A stretch of 5,246 nucleotides of DNA from Candidatus Cellulosilyticum pullistercoris (GCA_018883705.1 JAHLFQ010000166.1:1-5246); one strand, 5' to 3'; positions 1 to 5,246 are shown, numbered from the stretch's first letter. Numbers and translations are program-made. The notes: generated by a model not told the origin, from the letters alone.

Positions 1-432
1 GCTAATAGGTGCAATGGTATGGGCATAGAAAACCTCTAATAACTCAATATCTGAGGTAACCATAGCAATTAGGTCTCCTTTATCTTTGCCTTCTAGTTTA
101 GCAGGGGCTAATTTTCTAAGACAAAGGAAGATTTTATCTCTTAAAATGGCTAGAATTTTAAAGGCAATATAGTGACCAGAAAGCTGTTCACCATAGCGAA
201 GAAATCCTCTTAGAATAGCACAAAGTGCCATGAGATAGAGCGCACCTTTAAAACTAATAGCAGTTACCTCTCCAAGTAATGTACCGATTGCTACAGCACC
301 TAGAGTTGTTAGGGTAATTGCTGTTAAGAAACCAAGAACCCCTAAGGTAATCGTAATCATCATAACAGGTGCTAAAGGTTTAAGTTCTACAAGGAGTCTT
401 TTCATAATAGAAAAACCAGATTGACGTTTCAT
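1..432 (-). CDS. CydC-like ABC exporter subunit (permease-ATPase), 3' end outside window
   Basis: This is the N-terminal 144 codons of a second ABC half-transporter, read without a stop from the ATG at 432 down to base 1. Seen: a short basic N-terminus, a hydrophobic segment at about residues 20-50 and a second at about 62-76. A cytoplasmic region follows, with the GD-x6-SDIE-x3-VFYAH pattern at 119-138. This pattern and its position resemble the transmembrane domain of CydC. In E. coli CydDC is a heterodimeric inner-membrane transporter linked to cysteine, glutathione and heme. The ATPase domain would lie beyond the window. The ATG follows the TAA of the CydD-like gene with no gap, and its ribosome binding site lies inside that gene, so the two are co-transcribed and probably translationally coupled. 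An internal Met10 lacks a good ribosome binding site. The substrate is not deducible; the paralogous siderophore, porphyrin or multidrug exporters are alternatives. Confidence 0.85.
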   Translation of the reverse strand, partial: MKRQSGFSIMKRLLVELKPLAPVMMITITLGVLGFLTAITLTTLGAVAIGTLLGEVTAISFKGALYLMALCAILRGFLRYGEQLSGHYIAFKILAILRDKIFLCLRKLAPAKLEGKDKGDLIAMVTSDIELLEVFYAHTIAPIS

Positions 433-2160
433 TTATACGACCTCCCTTACTTGTTCAAGTTCATTTTGTTTGTTTACCATGTGGAAGTATTCACCCTTAG
501 CAGTATATAAACCATCATGTGTACCATTTTCTACAACAGCACCTTGTTTCATGACATAAATCATATCCGCTGCTTTAATACTAGCTAAGCGGTGAGAAAT
601 AACAAGAACGGTTTTCGTTTTAGCCAGCTCATAAATAGCTTCCCAGATGGCCTCTTCACTTTCTACATCCACGTTAGAAGTTGCTTCATCAAAAATCATC
701 ATATCACGATCAGCTAAAATAGCTCTTGCTAAGGCAAGTCTTTGTTTTTGACCACCAGATAAGAAATTACCACCTTCACCTACAGGGGTGTCTAAGCCTT
801 CTTTAAGAGAGCGAACAAATTCATCTAGCTGAGCTAACTTTAAGGCATTTTCAATCTCTTTTTGTGTGGCATTAGGACGAGCCATCAGAAGATTTTCTCT
901 AATAGTTGTTCCTAAGATGTAACTATTAGTAGAGACTAAGCTAAGATGCTCATAAAGATGAGAACTACTGATAGCATCATATGATGCATGTCCCCAATGC
1001 AACTGGCCTTTTTGTGGCGTATAGTTTTTCATTAATAGAGAAGCAACTGTACTTTTACCACTACCACTTTCACCAACAATGGCAGTCAGTTTATTTGGAG
1101 CAATTGTTAAAGACACATCCTTTAGAATAGGACGCTCGGCGTTGTAACTAAAGTCTACGCCGCTTAAAGAAAGAGGCATAGAAGGCTCAATACGTTCAGA
1201 ATCTTTTTCCTTGGTTTCTGGAGTATCTAAAACTTTAAAGATACGATCAGAAGCAGCCATACCGTTCATGGCAATATGGAAATAAGAGCCTAATAAACGC
1301 ATTGGAATAAAGAATTCAGCAGAAAGTAGGATAATAACAATTAAATGACCTACTGAAATTTGACCGTTTTGATATTCAAGAAGTGCTACGATAGTTCCTG
1401 CTGCAGCACCACCAAAAGCAACTAAGTCCATAATGTTAATAGAATTAAGCTGCATACTTAGTACTTTCATAGTCATGACTCTAAAGCTTTCTGCTTCTTG
1501 GTTCATTTTTTCATGACGCGCATGATCTTGGTTAAAAACTTTTAGGGTTGTTAGACCTTGAAGATTTTCTAAGAAAGTACCCCCTAAGTTTGAGTAGCTT
1601 TTCCAGTAATTCTTTAAGATGCGTTTAGCGATTTTCATAATCGCAATAATTGACATTGGAATAAGCGGTACACAAATAAGTAAAATGAGTGCTGCTTTAA
1701 ATGAATAAGGCAGAATCACGAAAAAGAGGGTAATAGGAGCAAGAAGGGCATAGAAAAACTGAGGCAGATAGCGTCCAAAGTAAATTTCTAATTGCTCAAC
1801 CCCTTCTACCATGATTTGTACAAAAGAAGAAGTACCATCTACATCTTGATAGTGAATGCCTAATCGTAAAAGTTTTTCATACACCTGGTCTCTTAGTTTG
1901 ACCTTAGCATGTTCAGAAGCGAGTGCAGAAAACTTTCCGTAATAAAGGTTACTTACAAAACGTCCTGCTAGAAGAAAAGCGAGCGGTAAAAAGGAAGGGA
2001 GGGCTATAGGTGTGCCACTTAGTAAGTCGTTAATAAATTCTCCAATCCATAAAATGATACTAATATTACATAAAAGAGCAATCCAGTTCATAAGGACTGT
2101 TAGGACCATATACTTTTTGGAGTGCTCACAAAGACGAATCAGTCTTTTGTTAATCATCAT
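433..2160 (-). CDS. CydD-like ABC exporter subunit (fused permease and ATPase)
   Basis: This 575-residue protein is a complete ABC half-transporter. The membrane domain fills about residues 1-310, with hydrophobic helices near 17-41, 53-75, 130-152, 155-175, 240-262 and 268-290. The run from YLPQ (131-134) to the PLIP loop (165-168), and the later AEFFIPMR segment (281-288), resemble CydD. The ATPase domain has A-loop Tyr339, Walker A GESGSGKST (363-371), signature LSGGQ (467-471), Walker B ending in Asp491-Glu492, D-loop SNVD (495-498) and switch His523. The Q-loop position is Thr411 (VSTNS) rather than Gln. The first of two ATG codons is favoured, because GGAG lies 10 nt before it and 13 nt before the second. 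It should pair with the adjacent CydC-like subunit. CydDC moves thiols or heme in E. coli; here no cydAB is visible and the promoter carries Fur-like boxes, so iron, heme or siderophore-related transport is an equally good inference. Confidence 0.9.
   Translation of the reverse strand: MMINKRLIRLCEHSKKYMVLTVLMNWIALLCNISIILWIGEFINDLLSGTPIALPSFLPLAFLLAGRFVSNLYYGKFSALASEHAKVKLRDQVYEKLLRLGIHYQDVDGTSSFVQIMVEGVEQLEIYFGRYLPQFFYALLAPITLFFVILPYSFKAALILLICVPLIPMSIIAIMKIAKRILKNYWKSYSNLGGTFLENLQGLTTLKVFNQDHARHEKMNQEAESFRVMTMKVLSMQLNSINIMDLVAFGGAAAGTIVALLEYQNGQISVGHLIVIILLSAEFFIPMRLLGSYFHIAMNGMAASDRIFKVLDTPETKEKDSERIEPSMPLSLSGVDFSYNAERPILKDVSLTIAPNKLTAIVGESGSGKSTVASLLMKNYTPQKGQLHWGHASYDAISSSHLYEHLSLVSTNSYILGTTIRENLLMARPNATQKEIENALKLAQLDEFVRSLKEGLDTPVGEGGNFLSGGQKQRLALARAILADRDMMIFDEATSNVDVESEEAIWEAIYELAKTKTVLVISHRLASIKAADMIYVMKQGAVVENGTHDGLYTAKGEYFHMVNKQNELEQVREVV
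441..448 (-). promoter_or_regulatory. Ribosome binding site of the CydC-like gene, inside the CydD-like gene
   Basis: The minus strand reads AAGGGAGG, ending 8 nt before the ATG at 432. It lies within the last codons of the upstream gene. It fixes the downstream start at Met1 rather than Met10 and supports translational coupling of the two subunits. Confidence 0.8.
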
Positions 2161-2247
2161 AAATTAAAGTCTCCTTTTTATAAATTAGTTAAAATAGCCA
2201 AAGCTAAAAGTAGGTTTCTACCATTAGAATTGAGATAACTTAATTAA

Positions 2248-2262
2248 TGATATGTATTATCA
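2248..2262. promoter_or_regulatory. Fur-box-like operator, distal copy
   Basis: TGATATGTATTATCA matches the 7-1-7 Fur consensus TGATAATNATTATCA at 12 of 14 defined positions. Its ends form a perfect ATGATA-N5-TATCAT palindrome (2247-2263). It covers the predicted transcription start of the CydDC-like operon. The TGA/TCA ends fit Fur better than the PerR (TTA/TAA) or Zur (TCG/CGA) versions of this box. Confidence 0.6.
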
Positions 2263-2270
2263 TAAAATAA

Positions 2271-2299
2271 ACTTTACGATAAATGAGAATGATTGTCAA
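2271..2299 (-). promoter_or_regulatory. Promoter of the CydDC-like operon
   Basis: On the minus strand a perfect -35 TTGACA (2294-2299) is followed by a 17-bp spacer and a -10 TAAAGT (2271-2276, 4 of 6 to consensus). Transcription would begin near 2264, leaving a leader of about 104 nt before the ATG at 2160. One Fur-like palindrome covers the -35 and spacer, and a second lies at the predicted start point. A protein on either would block RNA polymerase. The -35 and spacing are strong; the -10 is moderate. Confidence 0.65.
2284..2298. promoter_or_regulatory. Fur-box-like operator over the -35 region
   Basis: TGAGAATGATTGTCA matches the 7-1-7 Fur consensus at 12 of 14 defined positions. It overlaps five bases of the minus-strand -35 box and most of the upstream half of the spacer. 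Its centre (2291) is 36 bp from that of the distal copy (2255). Two such boxes in one short promoter are less likely to be chance than one, although the DNA is AT-rich. Confidence 0.6.
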
Positions 2300-2337
2300 G
2301 AATAATGAGCGAAAGCTAAAAAGGTTAGAAAAACGAA

Positions 2338-2357
2338 CAATATTTGATTAAATATTG
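2338..2357. repeat. 8-bp inverted repeat upstream of the TauE/SafE gene (possible operator)
   Basis: Perfect arms CAATATTT and AAATATTG are separated by GATT. The right arm enters the plus-strand -35 box by three bases, a position suited to a repressor or activator site. It matches no regulator I can name, and AT-rich palindromes do arise by chance. Confidence 0.35.
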
Positions 2358-2383
2358 AGATTTATAAACAGACAACTTACAAT
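2355..2383 (+). promoter_or_regulatory. Promoter of the TauE/SafE-family gene
   Basis: A -35 TTGAGA (2355-2360, 5 of 6) is followed by a 17-bp spacer and a -10 TACAAT (2378-2383, 5 of 6). Transcription would start near 2390, giving a leader of about 49 nt. The promoter is divergent from the CydDC-like promoter, with about 55 bp between the two -35 boxes. The Fur-like boxes lie well upstream of it. Confidence 0.6.
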
Positions 2384-2425
2384 AAAACAATGGTACTTAA
2401 ATAGAAGCCATAAATAATGAAAAAA

Positions 2426-2432
2426 TAAGGAG
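2426..2432 (+). promoter_or_regulatory. Ribosome binding site that decides the TauE/SafE start
   Basis: TAAGGAG sits 6 nt before ATG 2439 and 3 nt before GTG 2436. The longer gap is the usual one, so ATG is preferred. Confidence 0.7.
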
Positions 2433-2438
2433 AACGTG

Positions 2439-3215
2439 ATGAATGAGTTATTAAAAATGCTACTGATTATTTGCCCACTAGTTTTTACGGCAGGATTTGT
2501 AGATGCAGTGGCAGGAGGCGGTGGATTAATTTCTTTACCAGCTTATATGCTTGCAGGACTTCCTACCCATCAAGCAGCAGGTTGCAATAAGTTTTCAGCC
2601 AGTTTAGGAACGACTGTGGCTGCAGTCAATTACATAAAAAGTGGTAAGGTTAAATTTAGAATTGCTATTGTTGCGGCAATAGGAGCTATTATAGGTTCTA
2701 GTATGGGAACTAATTTAGCTCTTTTGATTTCAGATAAGCTGCTTAAAGGCATGATGGTGGTGATTATTCCCGTTGTAGCTATTTTTCTAGTGACACAAAA
2801 GCATTTAGGTAAGGAAGATAAAGGGGAGCAAGGGGAAGAAAGAAGCCTACTTGTCCAAAGTATCATTTCTAGTATCATTGGTCTTGTGATTGGGTGTTAT
2901 GATGGACTGATTGGGCCAGGAACAGGTACCTTTTTAATGATTGCTTTTTCACTGATATTAAGAATTGATTTAGTGACTTCATCAGGGTGTGCGAAGGTCG
3001 CCAATTTAGCCTCTAATCTCACATCAGTTATTATTTATACATTAGGTGGGAAAGTTATTTTTATGTTAGCGATTCCTGCAGCTATATGTAGTATGCTAGG
3101 TGGTTACCTAGGGTCTAGATTTGCTATTAAAGGTGGTTCTCAAAAAGTACGTTATGTGATGTTTGTAGTAATTGGTTTACTCTTTGTTAAGACCGCTTTT
3201 GAATTCATACAATAA
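2439..3215 (+). CDS. TauE/SafE (TSUP) family membrane permease, probable anion exporter
   Basis: This 258-residue, highly hydrophobic protein has the internal duplication typical of the TSUP family. The first half carries AGFVDAVAGGGGLISLP (18-34) and NKFSASLGT (50-58). The second half has the matching GCYDGLIGPGTGTF (152-165) and KVANLASNL (186-194). A charged cytoplasmic-looking loop (about 121-136) separates the halves, and about seven to eight membrane helices are expected. Family members move sulfite, sulfonates, sulfoacetate or related anions out of the cell, but most are uncharacterised and the substrate here cannot be read from sequence. The start is taken as ATG 2439: TAAGGAG (2426-2432) lies 6 nt before it but only 3 nt before the in-frame GTG at 2436. 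It is transcribed alone from its own promoter. No clear terminator follows, so some transcripts may run into the downstream regulator gene. Confidence 0.85.
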   Translation: MNELLKMLLIICPLVFTAGFVDAVAGGGGLISLPAYMLAGLPTHQAAGCNKFSASLGTTVAAVNYIKSGKVKFRIAIVAAIGAIIGSSMGTNLALLISDKLLKGMMVVIIPVVAIFLVTQKHLGKEDKGEQGEERSLLVQSIISSIIGLVIGCYDGLIGPGTGTFLMIAFSLILRIDLVTSSGCAKVANLASNLTSVIIYTLGGKVIFMLAIPAAICSMLGGYLGSRFAIKGGSQKVRYVMFVVIGLLFVKTAFEFIQ

Positions 3216-3238
3216 GCAAAAAACATTTACAAATAAGA

Positions 3239-3301
3239 GGATGCGATATTGTACGATGACACGTTATATCTTATACTTGATACGGATTTTATAGCGCATC
3301 C
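3239..3301. repeat. Widely spaced inverted repeat flanking the regulator promoter
   Basis: GGATGCG (3239-3245) and CGCATCC (3295-3301) are perfect complements. After one mismatch, TAT (3247-3249) pairs with ATA (3291-3293). The arms bracket the predicted busR-like promoter and start point. It could be a paired operator or a long hairpin, but no T-run follows, so it is not a typical terminator. Confidence 0.35.
3249..3277 (+). promoter_or_regulatory. Possible promoter of the busR-like regulator gene
   Basis: TTGTAC (3249-3254, 3 of 6) is followed by 17 bp and TATACT (3272-3277, 5 of 6). A start near 3284 would leave a leader of about 53 nt. The -35 is weak, which suits a low-level regulator gene. 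No copy of the bipartite operator found upstream of the opuCA-like gene is seen here, so autoregulation through that site is not indicated. Confidence 0.45.
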
Positions 3302-3336
3302 ATTCATCATAAAATTATAGAGAAGGAAAATGTTAT

Positions 3337-3975
3337 ATGGAAGGTCAGTCAAAAAATAAAGTTGGAATTCCACGCTATCAGCAGATTGCGATTGAAATTG
3401 CTTCGAGAATTGCTAGTGAAGAATATCAAGTTGGAGAAAAAATATATGCAAGGTCTTCTATTGCCAGTCAATATGGTGTTTCACCGGAAACAGCAAGAAG
3501 GGCAATTTGCGTCTTATGTGATTTAGAGATTGTGACCTCAGAAAAAGGGAGTGGGGTGACGATTAAATCACAACAAAATGCAGCAGCATTTATTAAACAG
3601 TATAGTAAGCGTCAAACCATTGACTCAATCAAAGAAAGCTTATTACAAAGTATTGCCCGTCAGAAGAAAGAAGTAGAGACGCTCAATGCTTGTTTGTCGG
3701 ATTTAATTGAGGCGTCAGAACATTTTAAATCCATGAATCCGTTTATGCCATTTGAAGTGCGTATAACGGATCAATGTGCTTATCTAAACAAAACGTTACA
3801 AGATATTCAATTTTGGCAACATACAAGTGCTACAGTCCTAGCTGTACGAAGACAAGATACCTTGCTGAAATCTCCAGGACCCTATGTTGCTTTACTAGAA
3901 CATGATATTTTATATTTTTTACCACAGGATGACTCCTCACAACGGGTAAAAGATTTCTTATATCCTCTAAAATAG
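3337..3975 (+). CDS. busR: BusR-like GntR-family repressor with RCK_C (c-di-AMP-binding) domain
   Basis: This 212-residue protein has three parts. Residues 11-78 are a GntR-type winged helix (YQQIAIEIASRIASEEYQVGEKI, then SIASQYGVSPETARRAI and the wing EKGSGVTI). Residues about 90-132 are a charged, probably coiled-coil linker. Residues 137-212 fit the RCK_C/TrkA_C fold (FEVRI, LNKTLQDIQFW, TVLAVRRQD, LLEHDILYFLP). This is the domain order of BusR, which in streptococci and lactococci binds c-di-AMP through RCK_C and represses a glycine betaine ABC transporter. It is immediately upstream of an OpuCA-type gene whose promoter holds a paired GntR-type operator, which strongly supports that role. 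The start ATG is preceded by AGAAGG (3321-3326). The gene ends in its own terminator, so regulator and transporter are separate units. The uncertainty is whether this homologue responds to c-di-AMP; RCK_C domains can bind other ligands. Confidence 0.82.
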   Translation: MEGQSKNKVGIPRYQQIAIEIASRIASEEYQVGEKIYARSSIASQYGVSPETARRAICVLCDLEIVTSEKGSGVTIKSQQNAAAFIKQYSKRQTIDSIKESLLQSIARQKKEVETLNACLSDLIEASEHFKSMNPFMPFEVRITDQCAYLNKTLQDIQFWQHTSATVLAVRRQDTLLKSPGPYVALLEHDILYFLPQDDSSQRVKDFLYPLK

Positions 3976-3988
3976 AATAAATGATATC

Positions 3989-4027
3989 AAGTGCTTGAGA
4001 CCTGTCATGGTGCCAGGCACTTTTTCT
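3989..4027 (+). terminator. Rho-independent terminator after the busR-like gene
   Basis: AAGTGCTTG (3989-3997) pairs with CAGGCACTT (4014-4022) with one G-U pair. Inside, ACC (4000-4002) can pair with GGT (4009-4011), and a run of five T (4021-4025) follows. It begins 13 nt after the stop codon and ends just before the next -35 box, insulating the transporter operon. The 3' half also contains the short palindrome GTGCCAGGCAC (4010-4020). Confidence 0.75.
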
Positions 4028-4032
4028 ATGAT

Positions 4033-4061
4033 TTGACAAAGTAACAACTTGAAATTATAAT
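4033..4061 (+). promoter_or_regulatory. Consensus sigma-A promoter of the opuCA-like operon
   Basis: Perfect -35 TTGACA (4033-4038), 17-bp spacer, perfect -10 TATAAT (4056-4061). Transcription should start near 4068, about 30 nt before the ATG at 4098. So strong a core promoter implies that control is by repression, in line with the operator laid over it. Confidence 0.85.
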
Positions 4062-4076
4062 GAAGTTGTTACTTTG
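4037..4076. promoter_or_regulatory. Bipartite operator, probable BusR binding site
   Basis: A perfect inverted repeat has 14-bp arms CAAAGTAACAACTT (4037-4050) and AAGTTGTTACTTTG (4063-4076), with 12 bp between. Each arm contains its own smaller dyad, AAGT-N4-ACTT (4039-4050 and 4063-4074), which fits the general GntR-family operator form GT-Nx-AC. The two sites are centred 24 bp apart. The left site lies between -35 and -10, and the right covers the transcription start. The -10 box falls in the gap. Two dimeric sites at fixed spacing are what a tetrameric BusR-type repressor would need. The regulator is inferred from adjacency; the symmetry is seen directly. An mRNA hairpin role is unlikely because the left arm is upstream of the start point. 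Confidence 0.8.
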
Positions 4077-4082
4077 AAAAAT

Positions 4083-4090
4083 GGGGGAGG
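4083..4090 (+). promoter_or_regulatory. Ribosome binding site that decides the opuCA-like start
   Basis: GGGGGAGG ends 7 nt before ATG 4098. The in-frame TTG codons at 4074 (inside the operator, about 6 nt after the predicted start of transcription) and 4092 (1 nt from the ribosome binding site) are poor choices. Confidence 0.8.
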
Positions 4091-4097
4091 TTTGATA

Positions 4098-5234
4098 ATG
4101 ATAAGATTTGAAAACATTTCAAAGCATTATAAAACAAAACAAGTGTTAAATCATATTAACTTTTCAATTCAAAAAGGACAGCTGGTGGCAATTATTGGTG
4201 GTAGTGGTTGTGGAAAGACGACACTTCTAAAAATGATTAATCGCTTGATTAAGCCAACTAGTGGGTCTATTTATATTGGAGGAAAGAATATTAAGCATAT
4301 GGATGAGGTGGCATTAAGAAGAAAAATTGGCTATGTCATTCAGCAGACAGGTTTATTTCCTCATATGACAGTCAGAGAGAACATTGAATTAATCCCCAAG
4401 TTACAAAATATCCAAGCAGAAACTATTCATGAGAACACACGAAAATTAATGAAAATGGTTGGGCTTAATTATGACGAGTTTTCAGAACGCTATCCCACTG
4501 AACTAAGTGGAGGACAGCAGCAAAGAGTAGGTGTTGCACGTGCTTTTGCAACAGATCCAGATATTGTGTTAATGGATGAACCTTTTTCAGCACTTGATCC
4601 AATCACAAGATCCGATTTGCAAGATGAACTTGTACGATTGCAGTCCAAGTTAAAAAAGACGATTGTGTTTGTAACACATGATATGGATGAAGCCATTAAG
4701 ATTGCAGATGCCATTTGTATTATGAAGGATGGAAAAATTCTTCAATATGATACACCAGAGAATATATTAAAATATCCTATTAATGAGTTCGTTTCTGACT
4801 TCGTAGGAAAAAATCGAATATGGTCTTCTCCAGAATACATAAAAATCTCAGACATTATGATTGAAAGACCTATTACTGCATCAAAGGATTTATCTATCCT
4901 TAAATGTATTGATAAAATGCGTCAAAACAAAGTAGATAGTCTTTTAATCGTAGAAGAAGAAAGTAAGTGTCTGCTAGGTATCGTTAAGGCAAAGCATTTA
5001 AGAGGCATTGAAGATAAAACCCAGTCTGCCCAAACATTTATGAGCAAGAATTTCCCTGTTCTTTCTCCTACGCATTGTATTTTAGATGCACTGAAAATAG
5101 TGACTGAAAATCACTTATCTACTGTTCCTGTAGTGGATGCTCATTTTAGTTTAGTAGGCCTCATTACAAGAAGTAGTTTGGTGACGGCACTTAGTCAGCA
5201 GTATTTTGATTACATAGAGGAGGAGATGGCATGA
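4098..5234 (+). CDS. opuCA: OpuCA-type osmolyte ABC transporter ATPase with tandem CBS domains
   Basis: This 378-residue ATPase powers uptake of quaternary amines such as glycine betaine, carnitine or choline. Its length is close to that of Bacillus OpuCA (about 380). The ABC domain (1-235) has Walker A GGSGCGKTT (34-42), Q-loop Gln83 in the characteristic YVIQQTGLFPHMT run, signature LSGGQ (136-140), Walker B ending in Asp160-Glu161, and His194 in VFVTHDMDEA. Two CBS domains follow at about 250-304 (DIMIERPIT to GIVKAKHLRG) and 311-366 (FMSKNFPVL to GLITRSSLV). CBS domains of OpuCA bind c-di-AMP in Listeria, which inhibits transport; that is inferred here. The next reading frame starts within the stop codon (ATGA), so the operon continues. 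The adjacent BusR-like regulator and operator reinforce the osmolyte assignment. The precise substrate cannot be told from the ATPase; OpuBA/ProV-type naming is an alternative. Confidence 0.9.
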   Translation: MIRFENISKHYKTKQVLNHINFSIQKGQLVAIIGGSGCGKTTLLKMINRLIKPTSGSIYIGGKNIKHMDEVALRRKIGYVIQQTGLFPHMTVRENIELIPKLQNIQAETIHENTRKLMKMVGLNYDEFSERYPTELSGGQQQRVGVARAFATDPDIVLMDEPFSALDPITRSDLQDELVRLQSKLKKTIVFVTHDMDEAIKIADAICIMKDGKILQYDTPENILKYPINEFVSDFVGKNRIWSSPEYIKISDIMIERPITASKDLSILKCIDKMRQNKVDSLLIVEEESKCLLGIVKAKHLRGIEDKTQSAQTFMSKNFPVLSPTHCILDALKIVTENHLSTVPVVDAHFSLVGLITRSSLVTALSQQYFDYIEEEMA

Positions 5235-5246
5235 GTTTCTTGGAAT
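5231..5246 (+). CDS. Start of the next operon gene, probably OpuCB-type permease (partial)
   Basis: Only MSFLE and one extra base are visible. The ATG overlaps the preceding TGA by the ATGA arrangement, and GAGGAGGAG (5217-5225) is an excellent ribosome binding site, so a translated gene starts here. Identification as the permease, or a permease fused to a binding protein, rests on the usual order of opuC/busA operons and not on the sequence. Confidence 0.65.

Noticed and set aside
2204..2227. Small hairpin in the CydDC-like leader (CTAA-2-GTAG, GTTT loop)
   Set aside because: The stem is short, AT-rich and interrupted, with no T-run or riboswitch-like conserved core; not enough to call a regulatory RNA.
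2283..2351. Short plus-strand frame of 22 codons in the divergent intergenic region, beginning MRMIVKNNE
   Set aside because: It has no ribosome binding site, and it overlaps the minus-strand -35 region and a Fur-like box; probably chance.
2630..2878. Minus-strand open frame of 82 codons inside the TauE/SafE gene
   Set aside because: It is fully antisense to a well-supported membrane protein gene, resembles no known family, and looks like a shadow frame.
3216..3238. A terminator directly after the TauE/SafE gene
   Set aside because: No GC-rich stem followed by a T-run is visible, so read-through toward the regulator gene cannot be excluded.
3830..4039. Minus-strand open frame of 69 codons over the busR-like 3' end and terminator
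   Set aside because: It is antisense to the RCK_C coding region and runs across the terminator and -35 box, with no family resemblance.
4037..4076. The long inverted repeat as a rho-independent terminator
   Set aside because: It spans a perfect promoter, its left arm is upstream of the transcription start, and no T-run follows; an operator explains it better.
4490..4714. Minus-strand open frame of 74 codons inside the opuCA-like gene
   Set aside because: It is antisense to the conserved signature and Walker B region, so it is a shadow frame.

Overview
The window is AT-rich DNA with strong AGGAGG-type ribosome binding sites, sigma-A-like promoters and gene families typical of low-GC Bacillota. 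The combination suggests an anaerobic clostridial lineage, but the sequence alone does not fix a genus. It reads as an ordinary chromosomal region with no IS element, phage gene, tRNA, rRNA or CRISPR array. Three transcription units are visible.

Left, minus strand (1-2299): two genes for a heterodimeric ABC transporter of the CydD/CydC type. Each subunit appears to be a fused permease-ATPase. The CydD-like gene is complete, and its TAA is followed directly by the ATG of the CydC-like gene, which runs off the left edge. Their promoter (TTGACA, 17 bp, TAAAGT) carries two Fur-box-like palindromes, one on the -35/spacer and one just past the predicted start of transcription. This suggests the exporter is iron-repressed.

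Middle, plus strand (2338-3215): a divergent gene for a TauE/SafE (TSUP) family membrane permease. It has its own promoter, with an 8-bp inverted repeat touching the -35 box.

Right, plus strand (3239-5246): a GntR-type regulator with a C-terminal RCK_C/TrkA_C domain, which is the architecture of the c-di-AMP-sensing repressor BusR. A rho-independent terminator follows it. Next come a consensus promoter (TTGACA, 17 bp, TATAAT) and an OpuCA-type ATPase with two CBS domains, which overlaps by four bases the start of another gene, presumably the permease OpuCB. The promoter is overlaid by a perfect 14-bp inverted repeat. Each arm is itself a GntR-type site (AAGT-N4-ACTT), so the operator is bipartite, as expected for a tetrameric BusR-like repressor. 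Together these make a compact osmolyte-uptake locus in which c-di-AMP may act twice: on transcription through the regulator, and on transport through the CBS domains.

The most notable signals are the bipartite operator and the paired Fur-like boxes. No wholly unknown gene system is apparent.
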